A DNA stretch of 64,000 bases from Rickettsiales bacterium (lineage in GTDB: Bacteria; Pseudomonadota; Alphaproteobacteria; Rickettsiales; UBA8987), in the NCBI GenBank assembly GCA_020630095.1, contig JAHDCD010000002.1, forward strand, positions 1-64,000, given 5' to 3'. This document shows, one piece after another, positions 10,590 to 19,632 of this stretch. A program made the position numbers and the translations under genes. Below the pieces are notes generated by a model. That model ran no database searches and was not told the DNA's origin. It saw nothing but the letters and a program-made list of their open reading frames with translations. Each line of letters begins with the position of its first letter. The stretch's first letter is position 1.

Positions 10590-12506
10590 ATGGGAAAAGT
10601 AATAGGAATAGATTTAGGTACAACAAATTCATGCGTTGCAGTAATGGACGGTAAAGAAGCTAGAGTTATCGAAAACTCTGAAGGTCGCCGCACAACTCCA
10701 TCTGTAGTGGCATTTGCTAACGGCGAAACTTTAGTAGGTGACCCTGCAAAACGTCAGTCCGTAACTAACCCACTTAACACATTCTTCGGTGTTAAGCGTT
10801 TAATTGGCCGCGCATTCGATAGTGAAACAACTAAGAAAGATATGGACCTAGTGCCATATAAAATCGTTAAGGCTAAATCTGGCGACGCTTGGGTTGCCGA
10901 TGAAGCTGGCAAAGAATATAGCCCATCTGAAATTTCAGCTAAAACGCTAACAAAAATGAAGGAAACTGCTGAAAGTTTCTTAGGCGAAACAATTACCGAA
11001 GCCGTTATTACCGTTCCTGCATATTTCTCTGATGCGCAACGTCAAGCAACTAAAGATGCTGGTAAAATCGCCGGCCTAGAAGTTAAACGTATCATCAACG
11101 AGCCTACAGCAGCAGCACTTGCTTACGGGCTTGATAAAACTCAAGATGCAACCATTGCCGTATATGATTTAGGTGGCGGTACATTCGACGTATCAGTTCT
11201 AGAAATATCTGATGGCGTATTTGAAGTAAAATCTACCAATGGCGATACTTTCCTTGGCGGTGAAGACTTCGATATGACCTTACTAGACTTCCTTGCTACT
11301 GAATTTAAAAACGAACAAGGTGTTGATTTAAAGAAAGATCCTTTAGCTTTAACTAGACTTAAAGAAGCGGCTGAAAAAGCTAAAATCGAATTATCATCTT
11401 CTTTAGAAACGGAAGTTAACTTACCATACATAACGGCAGATGCTTCAGGTCCTAAACACTTAAACGTAAAAGTAACACGCGCTAAATTTGAAAGCCTAGT
11501 AGCAGACCTTATTAAACGCACCATCGAACCTTGTAAGAAAGCCCTAGCAGATGCTGAACTTTCCGCTTCTGATATCGACGAAGTAGTTCTTGTAGGTGGT
11601 ATGACTCGTATGCCGAAGGTACAAGAAGAAGTTAAAGCATTCTTCGGTAAAGAACCTCATAAAGGTGTAAACCCTGATGAAGTTGTAGCTATCGGCGCAG
11701 CAGTACAAGGCGGTATTTTCCAAGGTGACGTTAACGATGTATTATTACTAGACGTAACGCCGTTATCGCTAGGTATTGAAACTGAAGGCGGCATTATGAC
11801 TGCATTAATCGAGCGTAACACTACTATCCCTACTAAGAAGTCACAAACCTTCTCAACCGCGGCGGACAGCCAAACAGCGGTAACTATCGCCGTATTCCAA
11901 GGTGAACGTTCAATGGCTCGTGAAAATAAACAGCTAGGACAATTCAACCTAGAGGAAATCCCACCGGCACCGCGCGGTACACCTCAAATCGAAGTAACTT
12001 TCGATATTGATGCTAACGGTATCGTAAACGTTTCCGCTAAAGACCAAGGCACTGGTAAAGAGCAGAAAGTAACTATTCAATCTTCTGGTGGCTTATCTGA
12101 CGAGGAAATTGAAAACATGGTTAAAGATGCTGAAGCAAATGCAGATGCAGACGCTAAGAAGAAAGAATTAATTGAGGCTCGCAACCAAGCGGAACAATTA
12201 ATCTACTCTACTGAAAAATCATTAGAAGAATATGCTGACCAATTAGGTGCAGATGCAGCAGCAATTAAAGATGCTGTTGAAGAGCTTAAAAAGGTTAAAG
12301 ATTCTGAAAACAAAGACGAAATCGACAATGCCGCTAAGGAAGTTGCCGAGAAATCTCAAAAAATCTATGAAATCCTAGCTGCCGCTAATGGTCAAGCTGA
12401 TTCTCCACAAGGTGGCGAACAAGCCGCTGAAAGCAAAGCCGCGGACGATAACGTTGTAGATGCAGAATTTGAAGACGTATCCGACGAAGATAAAAAAGCT
12501 AGCTAA
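10590..12506 (+). CDS. dnaK: Chaperone DnaK (Hsp70)
   Basis: DnaK is the ATP-dependent Hsp70 chaperone working with DnaJ and GrpE. The N-terminal [11 protein letters not shown], the phosphate-2 region [10 protein letters not shown], the interdomain linker [11 protein letters not shown] (about 387-397) and the acidic tail [15 protein letters not shown] are all present. Length (638) is standard. No Shine-Dalgarno precedes the ATG. dnaJ is not adjacent but lies 46 kb away at 58835-59956; in many alphaproteobacteria the two are neighbours. A strong terminator follows. Confidence 0.99.
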   Translation: MGKVIGIDLGTTNSCVAVMDGKEARVIENSEGRRTTPSVVAFANGETLVGDPAKRQSVTNPLNTFFGVKRLIGRAFDSETTKKDMDLVPYKIVKAKSGDAWVADEAGKEYSPSEISAKTLTKMKETAESFLGETITEAVITVPAYFSDAQRQATKDAGKIAGLEVKRIINEPTAAALAYGLDKTQDATIAVYDLGGGTFDVSVLEISDGVFEVKSTNGDTFLGGEDFDMTLLDFLATEFKNEQGVDLKKDPLALTRLKEAAEKAKIELSSSLETEVNLPYITADASGPKHLNVKVTRAKFESLVADLIKRTIEPCKKALADAELSASDIDEVVLVGGMTRMPKVQEEVKAFFGKEPHKGVNPDEVVAIGAAVQGGIFQGDVNDVLLLDVTPLSLGIETEGGIMTALIERNTTIPTKKSQTFSTAADSQTAVTIAVFQGERSMARENKQLGQFNLEEIPPAPRGTPQIEVTFDIDANGIVNVSAKDQGTGKEQKVTIQSSGGLSDEEIENMVKDAEANADADAKKKELIEARNQAEQLIYSTEKSLEEYADQLGADAAAIKDAVEELKKVKDSENKDEIDNAAKEVAEKSQKIYEILAAANGQADSPQGGEQAAESKAADDNVVDAEFEDVSDEDKKAS

Positions 12507-12525
12507 TTAAGTTAACTTTTTCTCT

Positions 12526-12559
12526 AAAAGGGCTAATATATTTATATTAGCCCTTTTTT
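12526..12559 (+). terminator. Rho-independent terminator after dnaK
   Basis: An AAAGGGCTAATATA arm pairs with TATATTAGCCCTTT, overlapping at a short AT-rich loop, and runs into TTTTTT. The U-run ends directly at the ATG of the next gene (12560). Confidence 0.9.
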
Positions 12560-13840
12560 ATGCTCTTATCTAAAAAATTTATACCGTTGTTCATTACTCA
12601 ATTTTTGGGAGCGTTTAACGATAATCTATTAAAAAACTCGCTTATAGTTCTAGTTACCTACTCACTAGCACAAAAAATAGGTTTAGAGCTAGAACCCACA
12701 TTATCAAAGATCGGTATAATATTTATATGCCCTTATATTTTCTTCTCAGACATTGCAGGAAGGCTGGCAGATAGATACAATAAAGTTGCTTTAGTAATAT
12801 ACATTAAAATAGCCGAAATATTAATTATGGCACTTGGCGCATATGGATATTTCATCGAGAGTTTGAACCTGCTATACTTCACATTATTCCTAATGGGTAC
12901 GCAATCTACCTTCTTCTCACCAATAAAATACTCACTCCTTCCAGACCATTTACCAAAAGAAAAGTTAATACTTGCCAACGGCGTAATATCGCTCGGCACA
13001 TTTATCGCAGTACTTACGGGCACGCTGATCGGTACAGTTTCAATATTAACCGATAACGGCATCGAATTAGTTAGCACCCTAATTCTAGTGATCGCCGCTA
13101 TGGGGCTGATTTCAGGTCTTTTTATACCATCAACCCCCGCAAAAGATAAAACAAGTAAGATACTAAAACTAAATTTCTTATCTGTAATTTCTTACCTAGT
13201 TAAAGATAAACGGATATTAAAAACCTCCCTACTAATAACATGGTTCTGGTACTTAGGTGCATTAATATTAACCATTTTACCCGTATATGCAAAAGAAGTA
13301 CTAAACGTAAAAGAAGATATACTTGTTCTTTTATTCGGTATCTTTGTTCTAGGAATCGGCTCAGGGTCAATATTCGTAAACTTAATACTGAAAAATAAAA
13401 TATCTAAACTTACCCTCATTCCATCGCAAATAGGTATTTTAATTTCTACAATAGCTTTATTCTTAATTGATTTCCCCTCTGTCCAAGAGGTGCTAGGAAT
13501 AGGCGATCCAAGATTTGCAAAACACGGCAGTAAAACAAAATTATACTCCAACGATTTTCTAGGCTTAAAAGAAAGCTACTATATCTGCCTGAGCTTCTTC
13601 TTTATAACCTTCTTCTCAGGACTTTATATTGTCCCACTAAACGCGATGTTACAAAACCTAACCATACCTGCCACACGCGCTAAGGTAATCGCAGCATCGG
13701 GGCTTATAAACGCGATTATGATGGTAATTGCCTCAATTTCGATTATAACATTGTCGAAACTTGGACTAAACTCCATTGAGATATTACTAGCCAACAGCGC
13801 ATTATGTCTGCCATTGATATTCTACATACGGAAGCTCTAG
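12560..13840 (+). CDS. MFS transporter, lysophospholipid transporter (LplT)-like
   Basis: A 426-residue protein with about 12 hydrophobic segments. The N-terminal F.TQFLGAFNDNLLKNSL motif is typical of the LplT / Aas-associated branch of the major facilitator family, which flips lysophospholipids across the inner membrane. The acyltransferase/ligase part found fused or adjacent in some bacteria is absent. The ATG touches the U-run of the dnaK terminator, leaving no room for a leader or Shine-Dalgarno within a new transcript; it may depend on read-through or an internal start. It overlaps hemA by 37 bases. Confidence 0.8.
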   Translation: MLLSKKFIPLFITQFLGAFNDNLLKNSLIVLVTYSLAQKIGLELEPTLSKIGIIFICPYIFFSDIAGRLADRYNKVALVIYIKIAEILIMALGAYGYFIESLNLLYFTLFLMGTQSTFFSPIKYSLLPDHLPKEKLILANGVISLGTFIAVLTGTLIGTVSILTDNGIELVSTLILVIAAMGLISGLFIPSTPAKDKTSKILKLNFLSVISYLVKDKRILKTSLLITWFWYLGALILTILPVYAKEVLNVKEDILVLLFGIFVLGIGSGSIFVNLILKNKISKLTLIPSQIGILISTIALFLIDFPSVQEVLGIGDPRFAKHGSKTKLYSNDFLGLKESYYICLSFFFITFFSGLYIVPLNAMLQNLTIPATRAKVIAASGLINAIMMVIASISIITLSKLGLNSIEILLANSALCLPLIFYIRKL

Positions 13841-15015
13841 TCGATTATGATAATATTTTTGACTCAAAGCTAGATAAGCTCAAGCAAGGCGGGAATTACC
13901 GAGAATTCAGTCCGCTTGAGCGCAATGTTTCACGTGGAACAACTGCCGAGAATGCCGGAAAACCTCTAACTATCTGGTGCAACAATGACTATCTAGGCAT
14001 GAGCCAACATGAAGCGGTTATTAATGCCCTTGTAGAAACCGCACAAAAATCTGGCGCTGGCGCTGGCGGTACAAGAAACATCGCAGGCACATCAAAAGAA
14101 ATAGACTTACTAGAGCAAAGCCTAGCTGAAATTCATAATAAAGAAGCCGCTCTTGTTTTCTCATCTGGCTATGCGGCAAACTCTACCATATTAAATACAA
14201 TCGCATCTAATCTACCGGATTGCGTAATATTCTCCGACGAAAAGAACCACGCTTCAATGATTGAAGGTATACGCTATGCGAAAGCAGAAAAAATAATATT
14301 TAAGCATAATAACATTGCCGACCTAAGAACGAAATTATTAGCAACACCAGCAAATAAATCTAAATTAATTGCCTTCGAATCTGTATACTCAATGGATGGC
14401 GACTTCGGCAGAATTAAAGAAATTGTAAAACTTGCAAAAGAGTTCAATGCCCTAACTTACTTAGATGAAGTGCATGCTGTTGGCCTATATGGAAACAGCG
14501 GTCAAGGCGTTGCCGAACAATTAGGGCTAGCCGACCAAGTAGACATCATCCAAGGCACATTTGGTAAGGCATACGGCGTAATTGGCGGCTTTATAGTAGG
14601 CAAAAATAACCTTATAGATTTCACCCGCTCATACGCCCCTGGGTTAATATTCACAACTGCCATGCCACCTTCAACGGCGGCAGCTTGTAGAGCCTCACTA
14701 GAATATGTGGCAAAAACCCCTGAATTGCAGGCTCAATTCCATAATAGAGTTAACCATATTAAGGCCAAATTACAGGAATTAAATATCCCGCTAATGCCAT
14801 CATGTGAGAGTCATATTCTACCAATTTTTGTAGGCTCAGCCGATAAAGCTAAAGAAATATCTAACAGACTCCGCAACGAGTTCGGCTTATTCTTACAGCA
14901 TATTAATTCACCAACTGTACCTGTTGGCACTGAACGTTTACGTTTAACACCAACACCTCTACACACAGAGGAACAAATTGATTATCTTTTTAATTGTTTA
15001 AAGAAAGTATTCTAA
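13804..15015 (+). CDS. hemA: 5-aminolevulinate synthase
   Basis: This PLP enzyme condenses glycine with succinyl-CoA to 5-aminolevulinate, the first step of heme synthesis by the C4 route characteristic of alphaproteobacteria. CNNDYLGMSQH, GAGGTRNIAGT, the LDEVHAVGLYG segment and the PLP lysine K255 in GTFGKAYGV are present. Length is 403. The start overlaps the transporter gene by 37 bases. A parS-like site (13926-13941) lies in the N-terminal part and is read as VSRGT. hemE lies near the origin in this window. Confidence 0.97.
   Translation: MSAIDILHTEALVDYDNIFDSKLDKLKQGGNYREFSPLERNVSRGTTAENAGKPLTIWCNNDYLGMSQHEAVINALVETAQKSGAGAGGTRNIAGTSKEIDLLEQSLAEIHNKEAALVFSSGYAANSTILNTIASNLPDCVIFSDEKNHASMIEGIRYAKAEKIIFKHNNIADLRTKLLATPANKSKLIAFESVYSMDGDFGRIKEIVKLAKEFNALTYLDEVHAVGLYGNSGQGVAEQLGLADQVDIIQGTFGKAYGVIGGFIVGKNNLIDFTRSYAPGLIFTTAMPPSTAAACRASLEYVAKTPELQAQFHNRVNHIKAKLQELNIPLMPSCESHILPIFVGSADKAKEISNRLRNEFGLFLQHINSPTVPVGTERLRLTPTPLHTEEQIDYLFNCLKKVF
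13926..13941. promoter_or_regulatory. parS-like site 1 (in hemA)
   Basis: TGTTTCACGTGGAACA matches the widely conserved ParB site TGTTTCACGTGAAACA with one change. It is read in frame as part of VSRGT. Confidence 0.75.
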
Positions 15016-15031
15016 CTCGGAAGGGTGTTTC

Positions 15032-15388
15032 TTAAGAATTAGGATTCCAAGAAGAATAAGTGCCCTTAGGCTCAGTTTTAGACTCCGTATTAACTGGAGT
15101 GTAATTTTTACCCGTACCAGTTAGGTTTGGTAAATGTTCTTTTTGCCATTCAAAACCTTCTTGCTCTGTTGGCAACTCATCACTCATATAATGTAACCAA
15201 GCATGCCACATTGGCGGCACTTTAGATGGCTCAACCTTGCCGTTATACTTAACCCAACGCCTAGCCTTATCACGTCTACCAATATGCGCACCCGCCTTTT
15301 TAGTAGATGTATAATAACGATTACCATAAACATCTTCGCCAACCTTCTTGCCACGAATAAGAGTAAATATGAAATTTTGAATAGACAT
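15032..15388 (-). CDS. Complex I accessory subunit NDUFA12 (B17.2) homologue
   Basis: A 118-residue protein with the family features DVYGNRYY near residue 19, GRRDKARRWVKYNG, and VPPMWHAWLHY..DELPT. NDUFA12-like proteins are accessory subunits or assembly factors of complex I, shared by mitochondria and alphaproteobacteria, so the gene is also a lineage marker. It ends 16 bases from the hemA stop on the opposite strand. It lies two bases after purU, probably in one operon. Confidence 0.9.
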   Translation of the reverse strand: MSIQNFIFTLIRGKKVGEDVYGNRYYTSTKKAGAHIGRRDKARRWVKYNGKVEPSKVPPMWHAWLHYMSDELPTEQEGFEWQKEHLPNLTGTGKNYTPVNTESKTEPKGTYSSWNPNS

Positions 15389-15390
15389 TT

Positions 15391-16215
15391 TTAAAATACA
15401 ACAGTCTTATTACCATTAAGTAAAACCTTGTGTTCTATATGCTTTTTCACCGCTGAAGTCAATACCACGCTTTCTACATCTTTACCAACTTGCTTCAGCT
15501 CCTTAACTGTAAGCGAGTGGTCAACCCGATGAATATTCTGTGAAATAATAGGCCCTTCATCAAGGTCTTTAGTAATATAATGCGCTGTAGCGCCAATAAT
15601 TTTAACACCACGCTGAAACGCTTGTTTATAGGGGTTAGCCCCTTTAAATGAAGGCAAGAATGAGTGATGAATATTAATTGCCTTAGCCGAGAATTTATCA
15701 CAAAACTTGTCCGATAATATCTGCATATAACGCGCCAACACCAATAAATCGATATTATACTTACCCATCAGCCCTTCAATCTCCGCCTCAGACTTCGCCT
15801 TATCATCCGCCGAAATATGATAAAACGGAATATCATACCATGCCGCCATATCTTCTAAATCTTTATGATTTGAAGCGATAGCTGAAATATTGCACTCTAG
15901 CGCACCTTCGCGCCATCTGTTCAAAATATGACTTAAACAATGCCCTTCCTTAGATGCCATAACCAGAAGATTCGACTTCTTATCCGCCTCAGAAATATTA
16001 TAATCCATATCGAAACGTTGTGCTATTTCTTCAAAACCATCAGAAAGTTCACCCTCAAATTCAACACGCATAAAGAATGTACCCGTTGAACTATCCGAGA
16101 ACTGGTCAGAACGCACAATAAACGCATTATTATTATTCAAACAATTAGATACCGCGGCTACAATACCGTGGCTATCAGTACATATAATGTTTAATATTTT
16201 TTTCATTTTCGTCAT
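15391..16215 (-). CDS. purU: Formyltetrahydrofolate deformylase
   Basis: PurU hydrolyses 10-formyl-THF to formate and THF, balancing one-carbon pools. An ACT-type domain covers about residues 5-85. The formyltransferase-fold catalytic domain follows, with INIHHSFLPSFKGANPY (catalytic Asn and His) and the Asp-containing AHYITKDLDEGPII. Length (274) is a little below the usual 280-290. The ATG at 16206 is an alternative start. A palindromic repeat fills the spacer upstream. Confidence 0.93.
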   Translation of the reverse strand: MTKMKKILNIICTDSHGIVAAVSNCLNNNNAFIVRSDQFSDSSTGTFFMRVEFEGELSDGFEEIAQRFDMDYNISEADKKSNLLVMASKEGHCLSHILNRWREGALECNISAIASNHKDLEDMAAWYDIPFYHISADDKAKSEAEIEGLMGKYNIDLLVLARYMQILSDKFCDKFSAKAINIHHSFLPSFKGANPYKQAFQRGVKIIGATAHYITKDLDEGPIISQNIHRVDHSLTVKELKQVGKDVESVVLTSAVKKHIEHKVLLNGNKTVVF

Positions 16216-16231
16216 TACAAATAAATGTTAC

Positions 16232-16369
16232 TTGTCATCCCCACGACAATACGCTTAGCGAGTTTACGAGCTTAGCATTTGCAACGCAGCAAGGCGCAGC
16301 CGCAGCAAGCCAAGGCGGGGATCTCATAACGAGATCTTAAAAAGATTCCCGCCTTCGCGGGAATGACAA
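16232..16369. repeat. Composite palindromic repeat, family 1, intergenic copy
   Basis: The ends are inverted (TTGTCATCCCC... and ...GGGAATGACAA). The right half is the GATTCCCGCCTTCGCGGGAATGAC hairpin. The left arm GTCATCCCC pairs with GGGGATCTC, but its loop is expanded by about 70 bases holding further GC-rich repeats (CAACGCAGCAAGGCGCAGCC region). It is related to the copies inside era, rsmG and mnmE. Confidence 0.85.
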
Positions 16370-16405
16370 GACTAAGTTATTTCAATTATAGCCTCTGCCA
16401 TCCTT

Positions 16406-17200
16406 CTATACCTCCAATCTTCTCTCCTTCACGATACGAAGTATCGCTTCAGCCATTCCTACACAGGCTTGCGGATTTTGTCCAGTTATGAGATTTTGAT
16501 CAATAACCAAATTTTCAGCCCAATTATCTTTAGCTATAAACTCTGCACCCAAACGCTTAAATTCTGATTCAATTAAGAAAGGCATCGCATCAGACAATTC
16601 AATTTCCTCCTCCTCCGCATTAGTAAAAGAAGTAACCTTATGACCCTTAACTAATGCCTCACCATTTGGCTTCTTAGCATTAACCAATGCACATGGCCCA
16701 TGACACACCGAAGCAACAATTTTACCCTTAGCATAATAATCTTCAATTACTTCTATAAACCCCTGATTCTCTGGGTAATCCCACATAGTACCATGACCAC
16801 CAGGAAGATACAAAACATCATATGAATCTATCAAATCGTCGTCATCACGAGCGTAAGCGAAGTGATCCATCACATGCTCCTCACTCTTGGAAAAATCTCT
16901 TGATAGATTGCTTCGTTGCTTAGGCTCCTCGCAATGACGTATTAAAGAAATAGTATTTCTAAAAACTTTCTGCAATTCATCATCAGCAAAATACCGCCTC
17001 GTAAACTCAGATTCATACTCTTTAGTTAAAGAAATAGGGTCTAAAGGTATTTCACCACCCTTTATTGAAACAATATCAATCTCCGCACCGGCATCCTGTA
17101 GAACGTAAAACGGGGCTACAGCTTCTTCCAACCATAAGCCTGTTAGCTTGCCAGTATTACCTAGTTTATTATGCGATGTTGTAACAATTAATACCTTCAT
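16406..17200 (-). CDS. DJ-1/PfpI family protein with an in-frame repeat insert
   Basis: This is a class I glutamine-amidotransferase-like protein of the DJ-1/PfpI (HchA-like) group. The nucleophile elbow AS-V-C-H-G-P places the reactive cysteine at C166, after YLPGGHGTMWDYPEN (131-145). Such proteins act as stress-linked glyoxalases, deglycases or peptidase-like enzymes; which applies here is not clear. Residues about 88-120 (RHCEE...ARDDD) are encoded by a family 2 palindromic repeat and would form an extra loop before the catalytic half. The upstream region carries the block shared with atpD and dnaJ, close to the start codon. Confidence 0.85.
   Translation of the reverse strand: MKVLIVTTSHNKLGNTGKLTGLWLEEAVAPFYVLQDAGAEIDIVSIKGGEIPLDPISLTKEYESEFTRRYFADDELQKVFRNTISLIRHCEEPKQRSNLSRDFSKSEEHVMDHFAYARDDDDLIDSYDVLYLPGGHGTMWDYPENQGFIEVIEDYYAKGKIVASVCHGPCALVNAKKPNGEALVKGHKVTSFTNAEEEEIELSDAMPFLIESEFKRLGAEFIAKDNWAENLVIDQNLITGQNPQACVGMAEAILRIVKERRLEV
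16840..16939. repeat. Palindromic repeat, family 2, inside the PfpI-like gene
   Basis: The ends are inverted: CGTCATCACGAGCG... and ...CTCCTCGCAATGACG. The segment is about 100 bases and stays in frame on the minus strand, adding about 33 residues (RHCEEPKQRSNL...FAYARDDD). The copy inside mnmG gives a similar peptide. Confidence 0.9.
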
Positions 17201-17210
17201 ATTCCTTATT

Positions 17211-17395
17211 TTCTCAAATATAGAAAATTTCTTTTTCTATAAAATTCTAGAAAAATAATATTTCTTATCCCCAAAAAACAAAAAATACTTATATTTCAAC
17301 ACCCACTAGGGAAAATTCGTTAGAATTTAGCTTAAAAAACAGCAAAAAAGTATCATTTTTTGGCATTTTTTTAACGTTTTTTGTGCATTTTCTTA
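17211..17395 (-). promoter_or_regulatory. Shared upstream block, copy B (PfpI-like gene)
   Basis: On the plus strand this block shows TTCTCAAATATAGAA (17211-17225), ATATTTCTTA (about 17258), AAATACTTATATTTCAA (17283-17299) and then A/T-rich words such as AACAGCAAAAAAGTATCATT. Read toward the gene (minus strand) the order matches the blocks before atpD and dnaJ. It starts only ten bases from the gene's ATG, so it must cover the promoter and leader. Confidence 0.6.
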
Positions 17396-17407
17396 TCATA
17401 AAACTAT

Positions 17408-17510
17408 AATAAATTCTAATTTACAGCGTACTAGCGCTGAAAATTAAATTTGCTATCAACAAAAGCTTTAGCTTTTTTTGCACCGCGTAGCCAGCGTATC
17501 TAATTTACAA
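17408..17510. repeat. Consecutive-hairpin repeat, copy 1
   Basis: The spacer before the PfpI-like gene continues with CTAATTTA, a CAGCG/CGCTG hairpin (17424-17439), AAATTTGCTATCAA, the palindrome AAAAGCTTTAGCTTTT (17461-17476), a TTTGCACCGCGTAGC stretch and a second CTAATTTAC. The same order of elements recurs at 22139-22240 and 29807-29919. No open frame is visible; with block B this fills the 387-base gap to the DUF4139 gene. Confidence 0.6.
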
Positions 17511-17587
17511 AACAACATTCTTCTAAAGTAGAAAAGGCTATACTACACAGCCTTATTTATCGCGGAAGAGCAATTCTAATAGCCCTA

Positions 17588-19093
17588 CTAATACCTATAA
17601 CGCACTGAATATTCTATTATAGTTTCACCATCAGCTGGCACAGTTACAGGGAACTTAATTAAGTTAGCATTAATCTTCTCATAATCATGCGTACGCGAAG
17701 TAATTAACCAATTAGAGCTTCTATACATATTCTCTAACACAGATACCGTAACGTCTTTGTCTTTATGGTTCTTCAATGTAATACTATAATCCTCATTAAT
17801 CTCTTTATAGTACTTATCATGCTTAAAGTTCACCTGCTTACGCTCACCCTTAATATCAAAAGCTTTACCCAGCTTTAGCACCACACGCTCATCTTTAGGA
17901 GTATGGTTAATTTTATCTTCACCAATAAACTCAATAGAACCATCATTAGTCGCCTGATTAACCCTAATGCGCCCCTTTGGTAATGGCACACCTAGACCAC
18001 TCTCCTTATCGTTCTGAATAATGATGTTAATATTAACATCAGCATTCACATTCGAACCATAATACTGATCCATAACTGTAGAACCGTAATACCTATACGC
18101 TGAAGAACCATGATATATAAACTCCTTCTTAACTGGGATATCCGTAATTGCTGGCATAAGCTCAATTTGCTTGGTTGAATTATTAGCTAAATCTACCTTG
18201 CGCCCTAGCTTATAAGAATGATATTCAAATAATTTCTCACCTTCAAAACCTGGAGGTGCTGAATCAAAAGAAGCCTCCGCCATCATAACATTCTTTGCAT
18301 ATCGTCTAGGCGCACGAGATGGCTGAACCTTATTCACATCACCCGCAACTAAGCGCAAATTAGATTCCTCATAGCCCGTACCAGATTTATTAACGATAGT
18401 AACCCATGAGGCAAAATCTAAGTAACCACTATTCTCATCTGCACCTTCACGGAAAATAGCATTATAATCTGCCCACCAAGTTAAACCTTTAGTTTCATAG
18501 GCAAATTCAAACTCTTGTTCACCTTTAATGTCCGTAAATATATCCCAAACTAAAGTTGGCTTAGTATAAAAATTATCCGGCAATGAAGGGTAAATAATAT
18601 CTTTTGCTTCCAAAGTTAAAATCTCTTTTGTTCTACCATCTTGGAATAACGCAGTTTCACCATACATAGAAAGTAAAGTACCTTCCTTGCCACCATCTTT
18701 TAGCTTAACCTTAGAACCTAAATATTTCTCGGCTAACTTCTCTAAAGATACTAAATCAAACCTAAAATCTTGCTCTAATATCTTAGTATCCTTCGGCGCT
18801 GTTTTACTCTTAACAAGCACGGTAGTAGGCTCAATAAATTGCGCTACATCAATAATAGATAACTTCGAACGTCCACGTTCTAAATCCGCTTCAATAACCT
18901 GCTTAACAATACCATAACCCGGTACAGAACGCGGATTAAAATAATTCTTCGAAGGCAAATAACTCTCAGGGTTCATATACCCACCTGCCGATGAATATAT
19001 CGTAATACTCGTTTCCTTAGCATCATCTGCACTCACTGGGCTAGATAAAGTTAATAATGAAGCTACAGCTATTGTTTTAATTATATTTTTCAT
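17588..19093 (-). CDS. Secreted DUF4139 domain protein
   Basis: A 501-residue protein with a Sec signal peptide (cleavage likely after SPVSA near residue 22). The long C-terminal region resembles DUF4139: a FDIKGERKQVNF segment and the closing TVPADGETIIEYSVRYRY. These proteins are predicted exported beta-rich proteins of unknown function, often with an N-terminal coiled-coil partner domain that I do not see here. It stands alone, with repeats on its 3' side. Confidence 0.75.
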   Translation of the reverse strand: MKNIIKTIAVASLLTLSSPVSADDAKETSITIYSSAGGYMNPESYLPSKNYFNPRSVPGYGIVKQVIEADLERGRSKLSIIDVAQFIEPTTVLVKSKTAPKDTKILEQDFRFDLVSLEKLAEKYLGSKVKLKDGGKEGTLLSMYGETALFQDGRTKEILTLEAKDIIYPSLPDNFYTKPTLVWDIFTDIKGEQEFEFAYETKGLTWWADYNAIFREGADENSGYLDFASWVTIVNKSGTGYEESNLRLVAGDVNKVQPSRAPRRYAKNVMMAEASFDSAPPGFEGEKLFEYHSYKLGRKVDLANNSTKQIELMPAITDIPVKKEFIYHGSSAYRYYGSTVMDQYYGSNVNADVNINIIIQNDKESGLGVPLPKGRIRVNQATNDGSIEFIGEDKINHTPKDERVVLKLGKAFDIKGERKQVNFKHDKYYKEINEDYSITLKNHKDKDVTVSVLENMYRSSNWLITSRTHDYEKINANLIKFPVTVPADGETIIEYSVRYRY

Positions 19094-19171
19094 AACAAAA
19101 AAGGCATAAGTGTTTAGGCATAAGGCAATAGTGAGTTGAAATACTTATGCCTTATGCCTAACCCCTAATGC

Positions 19172-19528
19172 CTAGAACCCCTTCAGGGGTTCGCCACCTA
19201 ATAGATGAACATGGAAATGAGGTACTGTTTGATTACCATCATTACCATGATTAGTTATTAATCTATAGCCAGATTCATTTATACCTAACTTATCGGCAAC
19301 TTCCTTCACTGTTTGGAAAAATCTTTTTACCGTATTTGAATGCGCCTTATTAATATAATCATCAAAAGATACATATTCCCCCTTCGGCACTACAAGCACA
19401 TGCTCCTTCGCCGCAGGATTAATATCCTTAAACGCTATCGCATAGTCATTCTCATGAATTAAATCCGCAGATAATTCCCCGCGCAAAATTTTAGCAAAAA
19501 TATTCTCTTTATCGTACTTTATCGTCAT
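19172..19528 (-). CDS. HIT family protein (HINT-like nucleotide hydrolase)
   Basis: The histidine triad H104-F-H-V-H108 near the C-terminus and the N-terminal DKENIFAKILRGE block identify a HINT-branch HIT protein. These act as nucleoside phosphoramidase-like hydrolases. I place the start at the ATG at 19528 (118 residues, MTIKYDKENIF...). This ATG lies in the conserved end of a palindromic repeat (19523-19592), so the repeat supplies the start codon. An upstream in-frame start would only translate repeat sequence. Confidence 0.93.
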   Translation of the reverse strand: MTIKYDKENIFAKILRGELSADLIHENDYAIAFKDINPAAKEHVLVVPKGEYVSFDDYINKAHSNTVKRFFQTVKEVADKLGINESGYRLITNHGNDGNQTVPHFHVHLLGGEPLKGF

Positions 19529-19592
19529 TGCGAGCCGCAGGCGAAGCAATCCATCACTGGATCGCCACGTTGCTTTGCTCCTCGCGATGACG
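19523..19592. repeat. Palindromic repeat, family 2, between HIT and purH
   Basis: CGTCATTGCGAGC... at one end and ...CTCCTCGCGATGACG at the other form an inverted pair of about 15 bases. The middle carries GAAGCAATCC and TTGCTTTGCTCC. The left end overlaps the first two codons of the HIT gene. Confidence 0.9.
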
Positions 19593-19632
19593 CTATTGAC
19601 CTATTTCCCCTATTAGCCTATTAACCTTGCTC

